Origin: Gemmatimonadota bacterium
Lineage (GTDB): Bacteria > Gemmatimonadota > Gemmatimonadetes > Gemmatimonadales > Gemmatimonadaceae
Direction: 5' to 3'
Length of the DNA stretch: 64,000 bases
Assembly (NCBI GenBank): GCA_021298835.1
Contig: JAJTHG010000005.1
Span: 1-64,000, forward strand
Translations under genes and position numbers: made by a program
In this document: piece after piece, positions 1 to 8,911 of the stretch
Position numbering within the stretch: the first letter of the stretch is position 1
How the letters are laid out: every line of letters begins with the position of its first letter
Notes under the pieces: generated by a model
Seen by the model: only the letters and a program-made list of their open reading frames with translations
What the model was told of the DNA's origin: nothing
The model's database searches: none

Positions 1-275
1 CATCCAGGCGACCGCTGGCGTCATCCACCCGCGGTCGCCTTCCGCTTGGTCGTCGTACGTCACCGCCGGAATCGGGGGGGGGCGGCAGGGCCGGCCGACT
101 GCCGCCGCGACTCCCCTCGTGCATCGCGGCCAGTTCGTCCAGCGCGACGTCCGCGATCGCAGCGCGTGGCGCCAACGCCGGCTCGGTGGCCCCCGGCGCG
201 AACGTCACGTTCCACGGGCACACGTCCTTGGAAGTGCACCGGGATACCCGGATCGTGGTGGCCCTCAGCTGAACG
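1..275 (-). pseudogene. probable queG (epoxyqueuosine reductase) remnant, partial
   Basis: The minus strand encodes a segment with a ferredoxin-like cysteine pattern, C-T-S-K-D-V-C-P-W-N (about 209-238), followed by a stretch ending D-E-L-A-A-M-H-E (about 119-140). Epoxyqueuosine reductase QueG has a closely similar block, a second 4Fe-4S motif ending VCPWN followed by an Ala-rich helix and a (M/L)DE motif. Upstream residues lack the expected GCD-x-C part, and no start or cobalamin domain is visible. After the helix, a nine-C run leads into sequence that no longer resembles QueG. I read it as a decayed 3' fragment next to an IS scar; the rest may lie outside the window. It could also be another ferredoxin-domain gene. 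Confidence 0.4.
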
Positions 276-700
276 CCGTTCCTCGCTGAGTCGCAGCCGA
301 TCCGCTCGCGTGTCCGTCGTACCAATGCACGAGGCGGTTCGTCGCCTTCATCCCGCCAAGTTCGGTGATCGACCAGATCCTCCCTCACCTCCGCACCCGC
401 GCGCCTTACGCCGACGCACGGAGTCCCCCAGCGATGCGGGGCCCCGCGAGCCGGGGCGCGTCACGCGCCACACGCCCGTCCGCCGACGCCCCGACCACCG
501 CATGCGTACGCGCCCCCTCCCGACGCCCCGTCCCCGCGCTCGAGCGCGAGCGCCGCGAGCGCCGCGAGCCCGACGAATTGCCCGGACGTCGAGCCGATGC
601 GGGAAAGCGTCGTGGCCGATGCGCGCGGCCGCGCGCGTCGCCCAGCGCGAGCGGTCCCGCGGCGTCGCTGCGCTCGGTGGAAACGACGAGCGCCGGCCGT
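276..700. other. unassigned stretch, no gene supported
   Basis: About 425 bases between the queG-like remnant and the ATPase gene. Open frames exist on both strands, but they are Arg/Pro/Ala-rich without recognisable motifs, as expected from GC-rich noncoding DNA. I see no RNA gene, promoter or repeat that I can support. Confidence 0.5.
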
Positions 701-1876
701 TCAGCGCGTCCGATCTCCAGGCGCTACGGTGGTCAACAGGTCGGCTGCCGCCACGGCGCGAATCCGGTCGGCGAGGGGGAAGCTCGTCGGGCCGGCGTGC
801 ACGACATCGAGCCGCTCGAGGGAGAGGTCGGTGAGAGCCGCCCGCATGGATGGCGTGACTGCCGGCGTCGAGGTGCGCTTGAACTCGAAGCCCAGACGGC
901 GTCGGCCATCGACGACCAGCAGGTCGAGCTCGGCTCCGGCGTGGGTCGCCCAGAAGTAGCACTGCTCGTCGCGCGCGCCGAGTTGCCGGACCACCGTCTC
1001 CAGCAGAAAGCCCTCCCACGAGGCGCCGACGGCCGGATGTCCGTCGAGCTGCCGCTGGCTCCCGATGTCGAGCAGGGCATGGAGGAGCCCGGAGTCGGTG
1101 AGATACACCTTGGGGGCGCGGACCTGCCGCTTGGCGATGTTCGCGTGGAATGGTCGCAGCAGGCGCACCATGAACGTGGCCGCCAGCGTCTCGAGGTATC
1201 GCCGTACCGTGGTGTCCGCGATACCGAAGGCGCGTCCCAGGGCCGAGCTGTTGAGCACACCGCCGTGGATGTGGGCGAGCATCTCCCAGAACCGGCGCAT
1301 CGTGGCCGCGGGTACGGTGCTGCCAAGTTGCGGTAGGTCGCGCTCGAGAAAGGTGCGAATGAAGTCGCGTCGCCACGCGAGGCTCGCGGCATCCGACCGG
1401 GCCAGAAAGGCCCGGGGAAATCCGCCCCGCAGCCAACGGCGGGCGCGGGCCGACTCGCCCACCTCCGCCAGCGTGAACGGCGGGAGCTCCACGAACGCGA
1501 TGCGCCCCGCGAGCGACTCGCTCGCCTGCTGCAGCAACGACGGCGCCGCGCTGCCCAGCACGAGAAACCGGCAGCGGACGGGACGTCGGTCGGCGAGGAC
1601 GCGCAGGGCAGGAAAGAGCTCCGGGCGGCGCTGGACCTCGTCGAGCACCACCAGACCGCGCCGGTCGGCCAGCGCCAGCATCGGGTCGGCCAGCTGCGCG
1701 AGATCGCGGGGGTCCTCGAGATCGAAGAAGGCGACGTCCCCCCGCCGGCCGTCGGCGACCGTTCGCGCCAGCGTGGACTTGCCGACCTGCCGCGCGCCGA
1801 GCAGGGCCACGACGGGCGCCTGCCGGAGGGCGCGGTCGATCCGGGCGCGGAAGTCGGGGCGCGGCAAGGCCGTCAT
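701..1876 (-). CDS. AAA ATPase of the ATP-binding / DUF4143 family
   Basis: A 391-residue protein starting MTALPRP. Walker A is GARQVGKS (27-34) and Walker B is VVLDEVQ (about 76-82), followed by the FLVLGSAAPSLL sensor segment. The C-terminal half carries the DUF4143 region, with KVYLTDSGLLHALL and a nuclease-like E-x-FEFKRT motif near the end. Proteins of this family are widespread single-gene ATPases whose cellular role is not settled; many sit in mobile or accessory regions. The ATG at 1876 is chosen because the 120 codons open upstream are low-complexity and include the tandem repeat and transposase debris. It lies next to an IS3 remnant, which suggests an accessory origin. Confidence 0.85.
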   Translation of the reverse strand: MTALPRPDFRARIDRALRQAPVVALLGARQVGKSTLARTVADGRRGDVAFFDLEDPRDLAQLADPMLALADRRGLVVLDEVQRRPELFPALRVLADRRPVRCRFLVLGSAAPSLLQQASESLAGRIAFVELPPFTLAEVGESARARRWLRGGFPRAFLARSDAASLAWRRDFIRTFLERDLPQLGSTVPAATMRRFWEMLAHIHGGVLNSSALGRAFGIADTTVRRYLETLAATFMVRLLRPFHANIAKRQVRAPKVYLTDSGLLHALLDIGSQRQLDGHPAVGASWEGFLLETVVRQLGARDEQCYFWATHAGAELDLLVVDGRRRLGFEFKRTSTPAVTPSMRAALTDLSLERLDVVHAGPTSFPLADRIRAVAAADLLTTVAPGDRTR

Positions 1877-1970
1877 GGCTTGAAATATCGGCGGAGCGTG
1901 CCGAATTATCAAGGTAATTGTCGCACCACGCCTGCAGGCGGCGGTCCGGCCGCCACTCCAGTAGCCCCGG

Positions 1971-2013
1971 CCCCACGGCCGCCCCACGGCCGCCCCACGG
2001 CCGCCCCACGGCC
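1971..2013. repeat. 11-bp tandem repeat, four copies
   Basis: CCCCACGGCCG occurs at 1971, 1982 and 1993, with a fourth copy lacking its last base at 2004-2013. It lies between the ATPase start and the transposase remnant. The 11-bp period is not a codon multiple and no gene reads through it, so it looks like a slippage-generated noncoding repeat. Confidence 0.9.
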
Positions 2014-2029
2014 CGCGTGATGACTTTCC

Positions 2030-2745
2030 TCGTCCAGCAGTGCCCCCACCCGTTTCCCGCAGCATGAACGACCGCCGCGAACTCCGCCGGGCTGACGCCG
2101 CCAAGATGGCCGTGGCAGCGTTTGCAACGTGCAAAGAACCGATGTCGTCGGCGATGTCCGCCAGCGCGACGTCACGGATCCACGTGACGCGCGTCCTGAT
2201 GCGCTCCTTCTTCACGCTGCGGAAGAACGACTCGACCACGGCCGTGTCCCGGCAGTGGCCCTTCCGGCTCGTGCTCGGGTCGAGGTGATCGGCACGGCAG
2301 AAACGCCGTCAGGCAGCACGACCGCTTTGCACTCCCGCTCGGCGTGAATGATGGTACCGCGCGGCCGACGCTGCGTCACGGCTGATGCCGGCGCGCTCAA
2401 GGTCAGCTCGCGATGGATCGTCTGGCCAGCGGCCCAGCCGACAACCGTGCGGGAGAACCGATTGATGACGACCGCGAGGGATGGCCGCCCATGCCACGTT
2501 CGGTTGCACGTGATGTCCGTCGTACGAACCGCGTTGCGGGTCATCGGGGAGACCGGGCGTTCAAGTAGGTCAAGGGTCAGCACCGCCGGCGTGGCGACCG
2601 CCCAGCGGCGCGTGCGATAGCCGTGCAGCGCGTCGGAGAGACGTCGCTCGTGCGAACGGCCGGCCATCGTTCTCCCGGCTGGTCATCGGACGCTTCGCTG
2701 GGCATCGCGGCGTGGATGCGCCGCTGGTCGGGCTTCTCCCCGGAA
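2030..2745 (-). pseudogene. IS3-family transposase remnant, multiply frameshifted
   Basis: Read on the minus strand, pieces of an IS3-type integrase-core transposase lie in order but in different frames. QRRIHAAM (about 2720-2740) matches the usual RRIHA helix. TTDITCNRTW followed by LAVVINRFSRTVVGWA (about 2430-2530) is the DD(E) core with its first Asp. RDTAVVESFFRSVKKERI (about 2190-2250) contains the catalytic Glu block. RCHGHLGGVSPAEF (about 2060-2110) is the typical C-terminus. At least three frames are used, so the gene is dead. No terminal inverted repeats or target duplication could be identified. Confidence 0.8.
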
Positions 2746-2853
2746 GACGCCCGGTGACGAATTGCGTGTTCAGGCCCGAGCGGACGTGCTCAGGTCTGTT
2801 GGCCCCGGCCCGACGCACACGGAGTTTCGCACATGGCCGCGCCCACCCACCCC

Positions 2854-4128
2854 TCACAGCGCGATCGGCATCCCGACCAACCCCTCGACAAAGGCGCGCT
2901 CCCCAGCGGGAAGACCATGCCACCAGCGCCGGGCCGCGTCGGGGTCCACGTGCGAGTACGCGAACGGGGGCGGTTCCTCCCCCAGTGCCAGATACGGGTC
3001 GGGAAACGTGCAGAGGTAGTTCACGGTCACCCGCGACGCGAACGCGCGCTGCCGACCGTCGCGCTCGAGCGCCATGCGGAAGACGCGGTCGCCCAGCAGG
3101 CCGATCGGCTTCGGGACGAGGATCCATCGGCCCAACGCGTGGAAGGCGCCGCGCAGCAGGCAGTAGCAGTTCGTGTCAACGTGGCCGGCCCGCTGCGGCG
3201 TCGCGTCTTCGTCGAAGGCCCGCGGAAGCGGCCGGCCGTCGTCGCGCACGAACCGCCGGCGCGCCACGACGTAGTCCACGGGATGCGGCGCGACCGCGAC
3301 CGCCGCGAGGCAGCCGCTGACGTGGTCGGGCTCGTACCAGTTGTCGGCATCGAGGAAGCAGATCGCGTCGAAACCCTCGCTGACGGCGAGCTGGGCCGCC
3401 ACCGAGCGCGGCGTGTTCCCGAAGTCCGCGTGCGACCGGTCGAGCCGCAGGTGCCGAACCCCCGCGTCGTCGAGCCACGCCTGGGGATGGCCGTCGGCCA
3501 CGACGAAGTGCGTGACCGGGTGATCCTGCCCGCGGACCGACGCGAGGCACCGCTCGAGCCACGGCCGCGGCTCCTTGAAGTACGGCGTGATCACCGCCAC
3601 GCGGGGCGACTCCGACGGTCGCGTCCCCAGGAACGTCGCCCCGAAGCGCGGCACGTGACCCGCGCGACCTTCGCCGCCCGCATCGGCCCCTGCATCCGCA
3701 GCCGCCGGTGCCGGCAGGTGGCGCTCCACGGGAACGGCCAGGTCGCGCAGGGCACCCAGCGCCTCCTCGATGCGGCGCTCCGTCACGCCATCCACCAGGA
3801 TCCGGCACACGCGCGCGGCGAGGGCCGCGGCGACGCGCCGCAGCCGGGCCACGTCGCCGACCGGAACGACGATCGCGCTCACCACCGCCGCCGCAGCGGC
3901 CGCGCCGACCGCGCGAGTGACCGCCGCGACGTGCTCGGGCGACTCGCACGCGGCGATGACGGGCACGACCCCGGCCCCCCCGCGAGCCGCCGCGATGGCG
4001 CGTTCGCCCGTGGCGTCCCCGAGGACGAGCACCCCGTCTCCGGGCCGCAGCAACGACCGCCACAACTCGGCGCTCGTCGCCGCCGACGCCGCGCCGAGCC
4101 CGACGTGCACGGGACGCACGCCCGTCAT
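2854..4128 (-). CDS. glycosyltransferase family 2-type protein with an extra N-terminal domain
   Basis: A 424-residue soluble protein. Residues 1-150 form an Ala/Val-rich, probably Rossmann-like domain that I do not recognise. Residues 175-330 are a GT-A fold: PRVAVITPYFKE opens it, and the DXD-type metal/nucleotide-sugar motif is FLDADNWYEPDH (DADN at 260-263). No membrane segments are seen, so it probably acts on a cytosolic acceptor. It is divergent from another GT2 gene (83-bp gap) at the edge of the flagellar filament cluster, which suggests a part in flagellin or surface-glycan modification. The donor sugar and acceptor cannot be read from sequence. Confidence 0.8.
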   Translation of the reverse strand: MTGVRPVHVGLGAASAATSAELWRSLLRPGDGVLVLGDATGERAIAAARGGAGVVPVIAACESPEHVAAVTRAVGAAAAAAVVSAIVVPVGDVARLRRVAAALAARVCRILVDGVTERRIEEALGALRDLAVPVERHLPAPAAADAGADAGGEGRAGHVPRFGATFLGTRPSESPRVAVITPYFKEPRPWLERCLASVRGQDHPVTHFVVADGHPQAWLDDAGVRHLRLDRSHADFGNTPRSVAAQLAVSEGFDAICFLDADNWYEPDHVSGCLAAVAVAPHPVDYVVARRRFVRDDGRPLPRAFDEDATPQRAGHVDTNCYCLLRGAFHALGRWILVPKPIGLLGDRVFRMALERDGRQRAFASRVTVNYLCTFPDPYLALGEEPPPFAYSHVDPDAARRWWHGLPAGERAFVEGLVGMPIAL

Positions 4129-4211
4129 CGCCGGACCGCGCGGGATGCCACGCGCGGCGCCGCGGCGCGTCCCCGTCGCCGCGCCCGCCCGGCGCGTGCA
4201 AGTTTCGCGAC

Positions 4212-5003
4212 ATGCGCCAACCCGCCCTCGGCATCGCGGCCGCCCCGGCCTTCGACTGGCAGCGCCCCTTCGACGTGGCCGTGGTCATGCCCACGATCCT
4301 CCGCGAGACGACGGCCGCGGCCATCCGCAGCGTGCTCGCGCAGCAGGGCGTCGGCCGGCTGCACCTGCTCGTCGGTGTTGACGCGCCGCTGGGCGAGCTG
4401 CGCGCCGTCAACGACGCGCTGCGCGATGCTCCGCCGCACGTCGCGGTGCAGGTCTTCGACCCCGGCTACAGCACCTCGGTGCGACACGGCGGCCTGCATC
4501 CCGCCCGCGACGGCGGGGCGCTGCGCACCGTGCTCTCGTACCTCGCCAACGCGCGCTACGTCGCCTACCTCGACGACGACAACTGGTGGGCGCCCGATCA
4601 CCTGCGGTCCCTGCTCGACGCCGTCGAGGGCCACGACTGGGCGTGGGCCGGACGCCAGTTCGTGCATCCGCGCACGCGGCGCGTCGTGTGCGTGGATCGC
4701 TGGGAGTCGGTGGGGCCCGGCGCCGGCTGCTTCGCGCCGCAGGGCGGATGGGTGGATCCCAACGGCCTGCTCATCGACAAGCTCGCCTGCGAACCGGTGC
4801 TGCGCTGGTGGAGCATCCCCCTGCCCCACGACGAGAAGGCCATGAGCGCCGACCGCCATGTCTTCGACGCGCTGCAGAAGCACTTCCGCGGCCGGGGTAC
4901 CGGCCGCGCCAGCGTCTTCTATGCGCTCGATCCGGGCGACTCGATGCATTCGGTCCGCCGCCAGTGGATGGGCGACGCGTGGGAGCGGGCGGGCGGCGAC
5001 TGA
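4212..5003 (+). CDS. glycosyltransferase family 2-type protein
   Basis: A 263-residue protein. VAVVMPTILRE (22-32) is the nucleotide-binding strand and YLDDDNWWAPDHL (119-131) supplies the DXD motif. A conserved His/Asp region (PLPHDEKAMSADRHVF) follows near the C-terminus. No signal peptide or membrane helix is seen. It is convergent with the gene at 5014-5982, and the two stop codons sit in a short inverted repeat (ACTGA at 4999-5003, TCAGT at 5014-5018). The setting in the flagellar/glycan island suggests a role in filament glycosylation; this is inference. Confidence 0.8.
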   Translation: MRQPALGIAAAPAFDWQRPFDVAVVMPTILRETTAAAIRSVLAQQGVGRLHLLVGVDAPLGELRAVNDALRDAPPHVAVQVFDPGYSTSVRHGGLHPARDGGALRTVLSYLANARYVAYLDDDNWWAPDHLRSLLDAVEGHDWAWAGRQFVHPRTRRVVCVDRWESVGPGAGCFAPQGGWVDPNGLLIDKLACEPVLRWWSIPLPHDEKAMSADRHVFDALQKHFRGRGTGRASVFYALDPGDSMHSVRRQWMGDAWERAGGD

Positions 5004-5013
5004 ACGGCGGTCG

Positions 5014-5982
5014 TCAGTGCCCCGGCAGCTGCGAGGCGAGGTAAGCCGGCGACACCGACACCACGAGCGTCTGACCCTCCGGCGCCTCGCCGAACAGCGC
5101 GAGCTCGGCCCCCTCGGCCCCCGCTACGACCGCGAAGTGCGCGAAGCCGAGAACGCTCAGTACCGTCGCCGCCACCTGCTCGGCCGTGCCGCGCAGTCCG
5201 CTGGCCGCCGGCACCGACCACAGCACCGAGGCGATGCGCCCGGCATGCACCGCGTCACGGCCCGTCGCCAGCAGCGCCGGCACGTCGGCGGCCGAGCCGG
5301 CGCGCACGTGGAGCATCGGGGCCGGGGAGGCCGCCACGACGTCGTCCAGCGTGACGGCATCGGCGCCGCACAGCGCCACGCGATCGCCCGCCGCGGCCAG
5401 CGCGATCGAGCGCTCGAGGCCGTCGCGGTGCTCGCTGGCGACCCGGGCGACGACCGCGACCGGACGGCAAGGGGCCGTGGCGGCGGCCAGCACGCCGTAA
5501 CCCTCGCCCGGCTGCCAGTCGATGAACCCGTTGCTCCCGTCGAGCGCGGCATCGAGGAAGTGGCGCAACTCGGCGTCCACGCCGGCGCCGCCGAGCTCGG
5601 CCGTGAAGCGCTCGGCGCCCTCGCGAGTCGCCACGCACGATTCGCCGACGAGCAGGACGAAGCGCGGCGTGCCGTCCGGCTGCCGCTGCGCCGACGGCAC
5701 GGGCACGAAGCCCGGCGTCGCGGCCTCGCGAGCCATCGCGTCGGCGCGGTGGGTCTCGCGCGCGAGGGTCGCTCGACCTTCCCACAGCGCGCCGTCCACG
5801 GCGCCGTCCGCCAGGCGCGCGAACAGGCGCTCTGCCGTGCCGGACATCCCGTTGGCCATCAGCGTCAGCGCGGCGGCCTCGAGCCCGAGCAGGCTCGCGG
5901 CATCCGGGCGCGCGATGGTCGGCGCGGACGGCTGCTCACCGGCGCGGACGACAGCGGGGAGGGACATCGGGATGGCGGTCAT
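5014..5982 (-). CDS. hypothetical protein with a degenerate FkbM-methyltransferase-like region
   Basis: A 322-residue Ala-rich protein of unknown function. The region ERSIALAAAGDRVALCGADAVTLDDVV and the following GRIASVLWSVP resemble the C-terminal part of FkbM-type methyltransferases. The Lys-Ile-Asp-x-Glu-Gly motif they normally share is not visible, so it may be non-catalytic. The ATG at 5982 is favoured over the one at 5967 on upstream context. A sigma54-type promoter lies 75-91 bp upstream (6057-6073), so the gene is probably co-regulated with middle flagellar genes. Alternative view: an uncharacterised accessory factor of filament glycosylation. Confidence 0.6.
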   Translation of the reverse strand: MTAIPMSLPAVVRAGEQPSAPTIARPDAASLLGLEAAALTLMANGMSGTAERLFARLADGAVDGALWEGRATLARETHRADAMAREAATPGFVPVPSAQRQPDGTPRFVLLVGESCVATREGAERFTAELGGAGVDAELRHFLDAALDGSNGFIDWQPGEGYGVLAAATAPCRPVAVVARVASEHRDGLERSIALAAAGDRVALCGADAVTLDDVVAASPAPMLHVRAGSAADVPALLATGRDAVHAGRIASVLWSVPAASGLRGTAEQVAATVLSVLGFAHFAVVAGAEGAELALFGEAPEGQTLVVSVSPAYLASQLPGH

Positions 5983-6056
5983 GGGAGTCCTGGCCTCTGG
6001 CATCAATAGGAAGGGGCTGCCCGAACCGTTCATGGCTCGGCACACCGGTGGGTTAA

Positions 6057-6073
6057 GCACCCCCTGTGCCAAC
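6057..6073 (-). promoter_or_regulatory. sigma54-type promoter for the gene at 5014-5982
   Basis: Read on the minus strand, TTGGCAC-AGGGG-GTGC matches the RpoN consensus TTGGCACG-N4-TTGC at both invariant dinucleotides (GG and GC) with correct spacing. The predicted transcription start is near 6046, about 64 nt before the ATG at 5982. Confidence 0.6.
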
Positions 6074-6079
6074 CATATT

Positions 6080-6094
6080 CGGCAGAATCTGCCG
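6080..6094. repeat. perfect palindrome upstream of a sigma54-type promoter
   Basis: CGGCAGA-A-TCTGCCG is a 7+7 perfect inverted repeat with one central base. It starts 7 bp upstream of the -24 element of the promoter at 6057-6073, inside an unusually AT-rich 248-bp divergent gap (5983-6230). It could be a regulator-binding operator. A second smaller repeat, CGGCA-N5-TGCCG, is at 6176-6190. Confidence 0.55.
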
Positions 6095-6230
6095 TCAGAG
6101 GGCCGTTCGCATCTCTGCATTTTTCGGTCTTTCTTCGAATTCAAGGCACTGAGCATCAAGAGAGTCAACGACAACCGGCATTTCGTGCCGTTTCCCGATG
6201 GCAGCCCGCTTGCTTTGGGAAGCCGGGAGC

Positions 6231-7706
6231 ATGTCGGCATTCGCCCCGTCTCCGACCACGAGCAGCGACCGTCCTCCGGCCAACTTCGCCCGGGCCGAGG
6301 CGGCCGCGTTGGCCCTGTTGCGATCGGGTCGGCGTCGGGACGCCCACGTGGCATTCGTCGAGCTGGCGAGTCGCTGGCCGGACGTGGAGCGAGTCGCCAC
6401 GACCGCCGCCGTGCTGACCCTCGAGGAGACCGGCGCCGTCGCCGCCAGGCCCGAGCTCGAACGCGTCGTCGTCCGGTTCCCGTCCAGCGCCACGGCGTGG
6501 GGCGCGTTGGGGCAGGCGGCCGCGGCCACCGGTGACCGGGTCGCCGCTCGCGAGGCCCTCACGAGGGCCGTGTCGCTTGATGGGGCCGACGCCCGCTTGT
6601 GGTTTGCGTTGGGCCGGCTGCGCTTCATGGACGGGGATGCCGTTGCCGCCGACGAGGCCTTTGCCAAGGCCGTTGCGTTGGACGACCGGGCCGCCGCCGC
6701 GATGGCCGGTCGCGCAGCCGCCGCCAATTGGCTTGGCGATTGGGTGACGGGCGAACGGCACGCACGGGCCGCGCTCGCGGTCGATCCCGCGGACGCCGAT
6801 GCCGAGCTCAACCTCGGCGTCGCCTGCCTGGCACAGGGGAGGTGGGAGGCCGGCTGGCGTCACTACGAAGCCCGATGGCGCACCGCCCTCGCCGCCGGGG
6901 CGCGGCACCGCTGGCCGGGACGACGCTGGCGCGGCGAGCCCGGTGACGGAGCCACGCTGGTGGTGCACGCGGAACAAGGGTTCGGCGACACCATCCAGTT
7001 CGCGCGCCTCGCGCCGTCCGCCCGCGCGCTCGGGTTTCGCGTCGTGCTCGCGGTGCAGGCGCCGCTCGTCCGACTGCTCGATCGGGCCGCGCTGGCCGAC
7101 GCAGTGGTGCCCTTCGACGCGGCCCCAGCCGATGCGGCATGGCACGTTCCCCTGCTGTCGCTGCCGCGGTTCGTGCCGCCCGGGGACGGGCGACCCTACC
7201 TGTCGTGCGACCACGCGGCCGCGCGCCCCGCCCGCGGCCCGCGGCTCGGCCTCGTCTGGGCGGGCAGCGGCACGCACGCCAATGATGCGCGACGGTCCAT
7301 CCCGCTGGAGGCGTTCGCGCCGATGCTCGCCGTGCCGGGGCTCACCTGGCAGTCGCTGCAGCACGGCGCGCGAGCGGCGGAGTCGGGGCGCGCGCCGTGG
7401 CCGATCACGCCGATGCCCGACGTCGCCGACTTCGCGGAGACCGCGGCGATCGTGGCATCCTGCGATGCCGTCGTGACGGTGGACACCGCCGTCGCGCACC
7501 TCGCGGCCGCGATGGGCATCCCTACCTGGGTGCTCGTACCGGCCATGGGACGCGACTGGCGGTGGGCCACCGCCACGGGCGGACGCACCGCCTGGTACGA
7601 CGCGGCGCGCGTCGTCACCCAGCGACGGGACGGCGACTGGGCGACTCCCATCGCCGCGCTCGCGGCCGCCATTGGTCGGGGCATCGCGCGGGGGGGGGCA
7701 CCGTGA
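6231..7706 (+). CDS. TPR-glycosyltransferase (GT9-like) fusion protein
   Basis: A 491-residue protein. About residues 20-230 form five to six tetratricopeptide-like helical pairs (e.g. AREALTRAVSLDGADARLWFALG). About 255-480 are a GT-B, heptosyltransferase/GT9-like domain with HAEQGFGDTIQFARL, GLVWAGSG and VDTAVAHLAAAMGIPTWVL. This layout resembles FlmG of Caulobacter, whose TPRs bind flagellin and whose GT domain glycosylates it. Start: ATG at 6231 is preceded by GGAAG at suitable distance; ATG at 6198 is possible. It is the first gene of a run ending with flgL and fliW (GTGA overlap with the next gene), which supports a filament-modification role. Confidence 0.8.
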   Translation: MSAFAPSPTTSSDRPPANFARAEAAALALLRSGRRRDAHVAFVELASRWPDVERVATTAAVLTLEETGAVAARPELERVVVRFPSSATAWGALGQAAAATGDRVAAREALTRAVSLDGADARLWFALGRLRFMDGDAVAADEAFAKAVALDDRAAAAMAGRAAAANWLGDWVTGERHARAALAVDPADADAELNLGVACLAQGRWEAGWRHYEARWRTALAAGARHRWPGRRWRGEPGDGATLVVHAEQGFGDTIQFARLAPSARALGFRVVLAVQAPLVRLLDRAALADAVVPFDAAPADAAWHVPLLSLPRFVPPGDGRPYLSCDHAAARPARGPRLGLVWAGSGTHANDARRSIPLEAFAPMLAVPGLTWQSLQHGARAAESGRAPWPITPMPDVADFAETAAIVASCDAVVTVDTAVAHLAAAMGIPTWVLVPAMGRDWRWATATGGRTAWYDAARVVTQRRDGDWATPIAALAAAIGRGIARGGAP

Positions 7707-8911
7707 GGCGCCGCCTGCTCCTCGCCTGGAAGCTCAACGCCCGATCGGGATGGGGGAACTACGGCCTGCACTTCGCCGCCGCCGCCCTGCGGCACGGCTA
7801 CGCTGTCGTCCCGCTGCTCGAACCCGATGCCACCGGTGTGCCATCCGCCCTGGGCGCGCGATTGGCCCCGGTCTTCGACGCGTGGCGGGAGATGGCGCGG
7901 CTGTACGCGACGCTCGGCCCGACCCGCGGCGCGCGGCTCGAGGGCTGCCGCGTCATGGGGTTCGGCAACCAGTTCGCCGGTGCGGCGCTGCCGCGTGTCA
8001 TCGAGGCCGAGACCGAGGTCGGGCTCGTGTTCTTCGAGGATGCCGCGCTGTCGGCGGCGGCCCTCGAGCGCGCGCGCGGCTGTCGCACGATCGTGGCCGG
8101 CTCGTCGTGGAACGCGCGGGTGCTGCGCGACGCGGGCCTGCCGTCGGTGGACTGGGTGATGCAGGGGGTGGACACGACGATCTTCCGCCCGGGGCCGCGG
8201 TCGGATCATTTCGCCGGTCGGTTCGTCGTCTTCAGCGGCGGGAAGCTCGAGTACCGCAAGGGCCAGGACATCGTCGTGGCGGCGTTTCGCGAGTTCCATC
8301 GCCGTCACCCGGAGGCCCTCCTGCTGCATGCGTGGGACAACCCCTGGCCCGGGACGGCGGACACGATCGGGGCCGGAGGACACGTGGACGGCCCGCCCGC
8401 GACGCGCGAGGGCCGGCTGGATGTCGGCCCGTGGCTCGAGCGGCACGGCATACCGGGCGACGCGCACGCGACCGTCCCGCCGCTGCCCAACACGGCGATG
8501 GGTGCCGTGATGCGGCTGGCCGACGTCGCCGTGTTTCCCAACCGCTGTGAAGGGGGCACGAACCTCGTGGCCATGGAATGCATGGCGGCCGGCGTGCCGG
8601 TACTGCTGTCGGCCAACACCGGGCACCTCGACCTCCTCCGGGAGGCCCCGGCCGTGGCGATGCCGTCGGTGCCGCACGACCCGTCGGCACCGGCGGACGC
8701 CGCGTGGGGCGAAGTCCCCGTGGCCGCGGTGGTCGAGGCGCTCGAGGCCGCGTGGCGCGATCGCGCTGCGGCACGCGAACGCGCGCGGGCGGCCGCGGCC
8801 TGGATGCAGCGGCACGACTGGGCAACCCAGATGGACCATGTCATGGCGCGGGTGGCCGCCGCCGATACTCACGGAAGCTTTGTACCCGCCCAGCGGGTGG
8901 GAGGACGCTAG
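7703..8911 (+). CDS. GT4-type glycosyltransferase
   Basis: A 402-residue GT-B enzyme. SGGKLEYRKGQDIVVAAF is the typical start of the C-terminal Rossmann domain. NRCEGGTNLVAMECMAAGVPV contains the E-x7-E nucleotide-sugar-binding motif of family GT4. The GTG start at 7703 overlaps the preceding stop (GTGA), and its own TAG shares a base with the GTG start of flgL, so the three genes are translationally coupled. Placement between a TPR-GT and flgL points to assembly of a glycan on flagellar proteins. The sugar donor is unknown. Confidence 0.85.
   Translation: MRRRLLLAWKLNARSGWGNYGLHFAAAALRHGYAVVPLLEPDATGVPSALGARLAPVFDAWREMARLYATLGPTRGARLEGCRVMGFGNQFAGAALPRVIEAETEVGLVFFEDAALSAAALERARGCRTIVAGSSWNARVLRDAGLPSVDWVMQGVDTTIFRPGPRSDHFAGRFVVFSGGKLEYRKGQDIVVAAFREFHRRHPEALLLHAWDNPWPGTADTIGAGGHVDGPPATREGRLDVGPWLERHGIPGDAHATVPPLPNTAMGAVMRLADVAVFPNRCEGGTNLVAMECMAAGVPVLLSANTGHLDLLREAPAVAMPSVPHDPSAPADAAWGEVPVAAVVEALEAAWRDRAAARERARAAAAWMQRHDWATQMDHVMARVAAADTHGSFVPAQRVGGR

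Noticed and set aside
365-1336. A 323-codon plus-strand frame
   Set aside because: Mostly antisense to the DUF4143 ATPase; no motif or ribosome-binding site.
1971-2013. CRISPR-like array
   Set aside because: Units are contiguous 11-mers without spacers and there are no cas genes.
6120-6230. A sigma54 or sigma28 promoter for the TPR-GT at 6231
   Set aside because: AAGGCAC at about 6143 lacks a GC at -12, and the TCAAG motifs near 6140 and 6157 have no GCCGAT partner at proper spacing.
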